The notes below the pieces were generated by a model that saw nothing but the letters and a program-made list of their open reading frames with translations, made no database searches and was not told where the DNA came from. This document shows positions 57,690-64,000 of a stretch of 64,000 nt of DNA, piece by piece. The position numbers and the translations under genes were made by a program. The stretch is taken from positions 312,501 to 376,500 of the forward strand of contig LSRY02000031.1 of NCBI GenBank assembly GCA_001643675.2. Reading direction: 5' to 3'. Source of the DNA: Monocercomonoides exilis (lineage: Eukaryota; Preaxostyla; Oxymonadida; Polymastigidae). The number at the start of each line of letters is the position of its first letter. The first letter of the stretch is position 1.

Positions 57690-59370
57690 AATACCAACAT
57701 TGTGCGCTCATCCAACTGAGCAGCTCTTGTGTTAATATGGAAAGGTGATGTGCCTTTGACTGCGCTTCTAAGGCGTACGTGTTCACCAGTTATGTGAGCG
57801 AAGAGTCTTCCGAGGGCAAAGTTGCAATAGTGTTCCTCAACTGCGAGAAGTCGTAGCCGCACTTGTCCGAATGCATCCTCAACTTCTGCTTCGTCTTGAA
57901 TAATGAATTCAGGCAAAATGAACTCTTTCTCCGATGCTCCTCCATCCCCGCCCAAATCAACGAGTCCCTCTTTTCCTTCGGCTTCACTCAGGATTCTTTC
58001 GCTTGAAACACGTCAATCTGCGAGTTTGACTTCTCCCACACAGACCCCAACCCCGATCTCTACTTCAACAAAGTCACCTTCATCATATTCTACAACGCCT
58101 ACCATATATTTGTCAATCAAGACATCGGCTCCTCTGCGCACCATTACAGCTCCCCGCTTTCCTCCAGTTCCTTCATCTTCACAACAGTCATTCACAATGA
58201 CAGCCAGAATTGCCTTTCCAACATGGGAGTTGGATCTATCTTGTGAAGTCTTGTTCCTGTTCACTTCGTCACAACCATCTCATTGTTGTTGCATTTCGCA
58301 ACTTTTGCACCCTTTCATACTGCCACATCTCCTTCCATTAATTCTTCGTGTATTTCCAGTCTTCATTTTTCTGCCTTTTCAACGAATCTCTTGCTGTGTC
58401 CTCCTCTCTCCTTTCTCCTTCCGACAAGCATCTTCACCTCAACCACATTCTTCTTTGTGCTTGAAGAGGATATCTGAGCCTCTTCCAATCCGATCTTCGT
58501 GCTCTTCCCAATTCCTGCGTCTATCTCTCCAACATCAACATCTCTACACAAAACGCTGCTTCAATCGAATTCGCTTTTGATTATGAATCCAATAGTTCAG
58601 TACATCATCTTATCTCAACGTATATCGCAATTGAAAGCAGTATAATTGTTCTTATTTATCTTTTTGGAATTGAAATATCAGAAAGTCCCTTCAGCTTGAT
58701 GCACTCCGTCTTAACTTCCATCTTGATTGGAAACCATATCAGCAACATTTATGACTGAAACAGCAGCATGGCTTTAGTGTATCTCAAACTGCACCATTCT
58801 CCAAAACGGAACTTCTGCATCCTTTGGGAGCGCAGTCGCGTTTATCCATCGATCTTTAGCTTTCCTCGAGACATGCTCAATAAATGGATTCGCTCTGCAG
58901 CTGCCACAAGGATCCATTGGACACCGCATCTGATTCATAAGAAAGTGTCTGTGAATGAAGAGCCTTTCTGATTCATTACAAAAGAAGAACAGCCGAACAT
59001 AGTCTCCACAGAAACACGTGCTTGTATCAACTGCTGTAAGTTTACTAATAGCCCCGTCTTCCCAAATAATTAATCCGCTTGCTAAAACTTCACCTCCTTC
59101 TCGCTGTTCTCTCATTATTGCCTTTCCCTGGAGAGGTAATGGCATGCTCTCCCGCACCTCCTCGTGGCTTCTCAGCCGCGAATGTTCCCTCAACGGTATC
59201 ATATCTCAGCGCACTTCCACATTCTTCGTATCTGTGCTCCATAACGCTCATGAAAAAGAAGCAACAGATAGAATGATTCAGATAAACAACGTATTCCTTC
59301 CTGCCACATTATTTCCTGTTCTGGTTCATCATCTTCTTCTCCTCCAACTTCTCCCCATTTCCATTTAACT
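57690..59370 (+). pseudogene. Decayed beta-helix-like coding
   Basis: GC-richer plus-strand sequence with a coding look but frequent stops. Phrases include SEESSEGKVAIVFLNCEK, ILNFCFVLNNEFRQNELF, CEFDFSHTDPNPDLYFNKVTF and SSSFIFTTVIHNDSQNCLSNMG. A later open frame (59,018-59,368) contains REGEVMAC-like and VLHNAHEKEA pieces in different frames. Alternating N/S/T-rich strands with Cys fit the beta-helix class. No GGG repeats survive, so the call is tentative. Antisense frames of similar length exist and are probably shadows. Confidence 0.4.
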
Positions 59371-59639
59371 TCCTCATTTTTTAAAATCTCAGCAATTTTC
59401 ACTTACCAATTTCCATTCATCATATCCTGTCAAAACGAATTCTTCAATCTCTTCATCTTTATTCTCTTCATTGACTTTTCAATCTTCTTCTCATTTTCAA
59501 CTGTTTTTTTTTTCTTCAGAAATACTCTTCTTCTATCTTTCAATAATCATCCCATATAAAGATGATAAAAAAAAAGAAGAAATCCAATTAAATGAAGTGA
59601 GAGATGATGATGAAAAAGTGGTGTAATATGATGTTTATG

Positions 59640-60005
59640 CACACAAAGAAGAAGAAATAGAAGAAAAAGAAGAGGAGGAGGAGGAAGAAGAGGAAGAGGA
59701 AGAAGAAGAAGATGATGATGATGATGAGGAAGAAGAAGAAGAAGAAGAAGAAGAAGAAGATTATGAAGATTATGAAGAAGAAGAAACAGAAAAGGAGGAA
59801 GAGGAGGAGGAAGAAGAAGAAAAAGAAGAAAAAGAAGAGGAAGAAGCGAAAGAAGAATGAGAAGAAAAAGAAAAAGAAGAAAAAGAAGAGGAAGAAGAAG
59901 AAGATTATGAAGATTATGAAGAAGAAGAAACAGAAGAGGAGGAAGAGGAGGAGGAGGACGACGACGAAGAAGAAGAAGATTGGTGGCAGTCAAAGGAGGT
60001 TTTGT
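59640..60005 (+). repeat. GAA/GAG-rich low-complexity tract
   Basis: A purine-rich tract of GAA, GAG and GAT codons. Read on the plus strand it gives poly-Glu/Asp with DYEDYEEEETE repeats (59,760 and 59,905). Two near-copies of the GATTATGAAGATTATGAAGA block show internal duplication. It may be the acidic part of a decayed gene, like the Glu-rich ends of the E1 and E2 minus-strand genes. Confidence 0.6.
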
Positions 60006-61743
60006 AATGAACGGAATGAGTGCTGCATTTGAACATATTTCATCTACTGCTTTTTTCTCCACCTCTGAAGAAGAGGAAGCAAAAGAGCAAGATATTTGAA
60101 TATAACAACATTCAGTTGCCTCACAATCAACTGGCCTTGATGATGATAAGAAGGAAGATGATATGAAAGAAAGTAAAAATATTTGCTGCTCCGTTCTTTC
60201 AGCAGCCGCTCCTTCAAATTGTTCAGATTCGGACGAATAAATTTGGTCATCCAATGCTCCTTCTAAAGATTCTGAGGTTTTCGTGTTTGCGTATCCTTCT
60301 CAGCATCTTCTTCCTTCTCTTTCACTTTCGCTCTCTTCTTCTTCGTTTCCTTTTCTGACTTTTTCAAGTTCTTTGTTAATTTCTTTTCTTAATTCCTTTT
60401 ATAACCTCCTTTCATCTGCTTTGATGGCAATTCACCTCAATCTCCCTCATTTCCTCGACCTCCTTCATCTTCCAAATCATCATTTCACCTCTTCATTTTC
60501 TCCTCATTCTGTCACTTTCGATCTGAGCACTCAACAAAATGAATCAGAATTCTTGTGATTATTAAAAAATAAGGTTCATCTTTCCCTTTTGCTTCTGGCT
60601 CAACAGAACTCTTAATCTGATAGCCAGCCCTTCTTCTGTGTGGATGAAGACATGCAGAATGGGAAGAAAGCAAACCAAGCAGAAAAGCAGAGGAATAAAG
60701 AAAAGAAAAAGAAGAATGGGAAAGTTGCTGCTTATTCCGTGCCTGTGAATGCTTCCAGAGTTACAGCGGCGAACAGCAGAAGAGGTATAATGAATTTCTG
60801 GAGGCTGAGCAAAGTCGCCTTTCCTGCCAAGCACTATCTGAAAGTTGCTGAATTTTTCTGATTGAGTCGCCGAATCAAGTTTATTGTTATCACTCAAGTT
60901 GCCAAGCTGATTCATCCCATTCGTATCTCCATCGCATTATCTTTTTGAAAGAAAATCACTAAACAAAGCAGCTATTTCTTCTGCACTCAGCATCTTCTCC
61001 TCTTTCACCTGTTCTCTGCATCTCCTTCTTCAAAACGCGTTCTGTTCCGCCATGTTGCTTTCTCCTACTCCTGCTCCACGTCTGCCTGCTCATAATTATT
61101 CTCCACAAGTTCACATCTCACCAGCTCTTTTAACCAGTGCACAAAACGTGTTAAGTTTTACCGCTCAACCAGATGCAGCTTCCGCGCACTCATCACATAC
61201 GCAAGTCGGTTGATCAGACGAAGACAATGGTCAACATTATGAGGAGGAGAAGAAAGAGAATGAGAGGAGGAAGAAGAAGGACTTTCTCCTTTATTTGTGT
61301 CAGGATCATCGAAACTTGCGAGTGATGATGATGCTGACGAACATCTTTTGTTGTATATTTTGTGATAAAAAGGCACTCTCTGTTTTTTTTTGCGTTCTTA
61401 TCCGTTGTTTACCCTTCGGATTTCGAAAAGTCAGTCCTTTTTCAGTTTTCCCTTTGTGTTCCTTCTTTTTCTCTTCATTCTTTTCTCCTTCTCTACATCC
61501 TTCTTCTCTTCCTCAGTCATCTCCTTCTCCCTCTCCTTCATCTTCTTCCTCTTCCTCCTCCTCTTCTTCTTCTTCTGTTACTGCAGTAACTGACCTCTCT
61601 CTGCACCCAAACCACCTCATCGTTCTGAAATTGCAATAGCGCCCCGCATAAGAGCTACACACCCTCTCCTCCGCCAACGCTATCTCAACCGATGCGCACA
61701 AGTAGCTGCTTCAAGCGCTTCATATTCTTCTTCTTATTTCTCC
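60006..61743. other. Probable decayed coding, family unknown
   Basis: GC content and codon-like periodicity are higher than in true spacers, but no long frame persists. Short open pieces (60,283-60,558 plus, Ser/Leu/His-rich; 60,640-60,861 plus, Lys-rich) cannot be tied to a family. A TCT/TCC-rich strip lies at 61,440-61,590. Confidence 0.3.
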
Positions 61744-62570
61744 TTGTTGCGTACATTGCTTCACAACAAATTCCTGACTGGTGAAGAGCAGCGTATGAGA
61801 AGGATGAGGCAGCAGTTCGGAAAAAGAAGGAAAAGACAATATTTCATTCTCCCGCCAGATGTGTTTGAGGCGCTGCCGCTGTTTGCAGAGTTTCGGATGG
61901 TGGAGCGGTGTGCAGAGAATCTGGAGAAAAGGAAGAAAGAGAGAAGGAAGGAACGAGAGAAATGATTAAGATGAGGAAGGCATTGAAATACGCAAATGAT
62001 AGAGATAACATGTAAAGAAAATGAAAATGAAGCAGTATCAGAAGAAAACGAGAGTTTCTCATTGATTAGAAGAGATTCTCTGAAGAAAACGAAGAATAAA
62101 GAAGAAAATAGAATGCATTTCCGAAAGCTCCATCGTAATCAATGAAGACGAGCAAAGAGAGAAGAGACACAAACAGAGAGAAAAATAGAGGTTGATACGA
62201 AAGTATTACCAGGCATTTAAGCCTCAACGTGATTCTGTTGTGAATGAAATGCTTTTGATGGTCAGACAAAACCTGCTGCTTTCTCCTGCGCGGATTGACG
62301 ATCAATAAAAAGACCTGGAATTAATGTGAGTGCTTCGAAAATGAGGGAGATGGCTTCGAAGACGGGAAAGAAGAGAAAGAAGGGAATCATTCTTTGAATG
62401 AAAATGGAAACAAGGAAAAAGTTGAATGAGATAAAGATGATGGAAAAGATGAGGAAAAGAAGTGATTTTGGAGAATTTAATGAACAACCCCAAAGCAGTT
62501 GTTTCAAAAGCAAATATAATCAAACGGAAGTAAAAAAGAGTGCAAACGCCAAAGAATAAATAAAAAACGG
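61744..62570 (+). pseudogene. Broken plus-strand gene, Lys/Arg/Glu-rich
   Basis: An open frame 61,744-61,965 (LTGEEQRMRRMRQQFGKRRKRQ, FILPPDVFEALPLFAEFRMVERC) is followed by pieces in shifting frames (EENESFSLIRRDSLKKTKNK, KLNEIKMMEKMRKRSDFGEF). They are on the same strand as the next ORF and may belong to the same multi-exon or broken gene. No family recognised. Confidence 0.35.
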
Positions 62571-62771
62571 CAGAAAAGACGAAATACATTCCAATGAGCC
62601 AAATCCCGAGCCTCTTTCATCGCAAAAGCAGCAAAAACAACTCCCTCTCCCCCACCTTCACCTTCTCCTCAACATATACAATCCTCTTCAGAACGAGGCG
62701 CCTTTGGAACGATACACTTTACGCGAGGGAAGCGAATGGACGGTGGATGAAGAGGAGTCGGAGGGAGAGCG

Positions 62772-63437
62772 TTGATTGCGAACAGCCAAAAGATGAAGAT
62801 AGAGATTGGTGCTAAAGGTGCACTAACGATATCGCTGTCACATGTTGTTGGAGAAGGAGGGGCGACGTTGTGTGTGATGGGGGTGAAGGATTTGGACAAA
62901 GAAGTGACAAAGGCGATGCCAGATGAGTTTCAGGATGAGAAAGGGAAAGTGGACGATGAAGAAGCGAAAATCACGTTTAATTCATTGGAATCAGATGTTC
63001 AGAGAGAAAAACTGCTTCGGATGACGAAGCTTCAGGAAATACAGAAGAAGAAGAAAGAAGAAGAAGAGAAAAAGAAGAGGCGAAAGACCAAAGAAGAAAA
63101 AGACAAGAATCTGTTTAGCAGTATCCAAGGAATACTACAACCACACCTTGAGGCAGGCACGCCGACCAACCAGAAAGAGTACAAAATGGCCAGCGAGGCG
63201 CAGCAAGAGGCGAAAGAAAGCCATCCGCCAAGTTTGACAAGAGAGCGGAAATTGGACTGCATGCTGAATGATTTAGCTAATTCTGACCTGGAAGATTTGA
63301 GCGATGAACTGGATGTGCCCTGCAGATATGTGCGAATCAAAAGTGAGGAAAATGGACAATTTTTGTGGAAGATGCAAAAAGAACCTGTGTGTATGCAGCA
63401 GTCGACGCGAGGCAGACGAGAGAGTGGTTGGATCTGA
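62772..63437 (+). CDS. Unknown protein, part of a plus-strand multi-exon or broken gene
   Basis: A 221-codon frame. It has a compact N-terminal part (KIEIGAKGALTISLSHVVGEGG, then a VMGVKDLDKEV stretch) and a Lys/Glu coiled coil. A final part reads RERKLDCMLNDLANSDLEDLSD. The frame continues upstream through a TGA into a Pro/Ser-rich piece with SERGAFGTIHFTRGK. Downstream another frame takes over (63,365-63,844) with WTIFVEDAKRTCVYA, AVDARQTREWLDLMSAL, which has the look of the last strand and helix of a PH domain (aromatic..R..Y.A..A..REWLD.L). Either a short intron near 63,350 or a frameshift links them. No family is certain, and the gene may run past the window's right edge. Confidence 0.4.
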   Translation: MIANSQKMKIEIGAKGALTISLSHVVGEGGATLCVMGVKDLDKEVTKAMPDEFQDEKGKVDDEEAKITFNSLESDVQREKLLRMTKLQEIQKKKKEEEEKKKRRKTKEEKDKNLFSSIQGILQPHLEAGTPTNQKEYKMASEAQQEAKESHPPSLTRERKLDCMLNDLANSDLEDLSDELDVPCRYVRIKSEENGQFLWKMQKEPVCMQQSTRGRRESGWI

Positions 63438-63844
63438 TGAGTGCGCTGAAGAGTGGGCTGAGGCAGAACAGGGCGGAGCTGCGAAAAGGAAGGGGGATGA
63501 AGTGGAGGGGATGGTGGCCGTACAAAGAGGAAGCAGAAGTGACACACAGAAAGGGAAGGAAAGGAGCAGGGAAAGGATCGCCTCTGCTGTTTCAGAAGGA
63601 GAAAGGGATAAGAACATTCAGTCAGAGCAGTGTGCCTGGGAGAAGAGATGCGCTATCGTTCTCAAAGTTGGAACCTTTCTTCACCTCGCAGAATTTAATG
63701 GCGATGGATCTGATGCAGAAATATTCTGCACTCAATTTGGTTGCGCCTTTTGATTCAACTGCAGAATTTGACGCAAATTCAAACATTGCTCTTCATCCTC
63801 TTTCTCACTGCACTTCTTCACTTGTCATTCGTCCTTGTTTATGA
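63365..63844 (+). CDS. Possible PH-domain end of the preceding gene
   Basis: A 159-codon frame overlapping the previous ORF in another phase. Its first 30 residues match the C-terminal beta strand and helix of a PH domain. The remainder is basic and Ser-rich (KGRGMKWRGWWPYKEEAEV, LSFSKLEPFFTSQNL). The other two frames are also open over part of this GC-rich stretch, so coding status is uncertain. Confidence 0.35.
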   Translation: MEDAKRTCVYAAVDARQTREWLDLMSALKSGLRQNRAELRKGRGMKWRGWWPYKEEAEVTHRKGRKGAGKGSPLLFQKEKGIRTFSQSSVPGRRDALSFSKLEPFFTSQNLMAMDLMQKYSALNLVAPFDSTAEFDANSNIALHPLSHCTSSLVIRPCL

Positions 63845-64000
63845 ACATCCAACTTCAATTTTCTCCTTCTTTCAGAATCTCTTCATCTCTCTTCCTTTTA
63901 TCTCAAGCTGTACATCCATCTTCTGCTAATTCTACTTCTCCTGGCTCACTTTTTCCGCTATCTCTGCTAGCGTCAACTTCGTCTCCTTCTTTTTTATTCA

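Noticed and set aside
59547-60254. 235-codon minus-strand frame rich in Leu/Pro/His
   Set aside because: Antisense of the GAA/GAG tract, with no independent protein features.

Overview
The window looks like nuclear DNA of a protist, most likely a Preaxostyla flagellate of the Monocercomonoides (oxymonad) type. This is inferred from an AT-rich genome and from short introns with clean GT..AG ends. It also rests on large secreted right-handed beta-helix proteins ending in a transmembrane segment plus a degenerate kinase domain, and on gene families I associate with that genus. No database search was possible. Stop codons TAA, TAG and TGA all end recognisable proteins where expected, so the standard code applies.

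Layout. 1-8,811: a CA microsatellite, then a minus-strand beta-helix/TM/pseudokinase gene. Its reading frame spans about 2,600 codons but is cut by two in-frame stops. 10,312-11,872: a giant imperfect palindrome with smaller inverted-repeat elements inside it. 11,975-18,159: a compact block of ordinary host genes. These are a STIMATE/TMEM110-family ER membrane protein (6 exons), a SPRY-domain protein (4 exons), a coiled-coil protein resembling VPS37 (5 exons) and a small tail-anchored protein. 18,453-48,108: a transposon-rich block, described below. 38,665-41,505: a choline-transporter-like (SLC44/CTL) gene sits inside this block. 48,911-54,802: a 1,924-residue polytopic protein of the TmcB ('tiny macrocysts')-like type. 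54,803-64,000: AT-rich spacer with MITEs, decayed beta-helix-like coding, acidic low-complexity sequence and a partly open plus-strand gene.

The most interesting system is a family of 4.6-5.5 kb DNA transposons, called A, B, E1 and E2 here. They share ends of the form AGATGAA(A/T)TTTGAATA and clusters of TTATTTGAATAAA-like subterminal repeats. Three of the four insertions have clear 3-bp target duplications (AAT, ATT, AGT). A carries an intact 725-codon DDE transposase of the PIF/Harbinger type (DDE_Tnp_4 fold). B is an inverted, decayed copy about 24 kb away. Both A and B also carry a captured 3' fragment of a beta-helix/TM gene like the one at 1,015-7,284. E1 and E2 have no transposase and instead carry a beta-helix gene plus a second, opposite-strand gene. 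E2 is inserted inside the right end of E1, and removing it restores E1 exactly. B is itself inserted in an older MITE and has taken up another MITE just upstream of its transposase. The transposons therefore appear to copy and move pieces of the host surface-protein repertoire.
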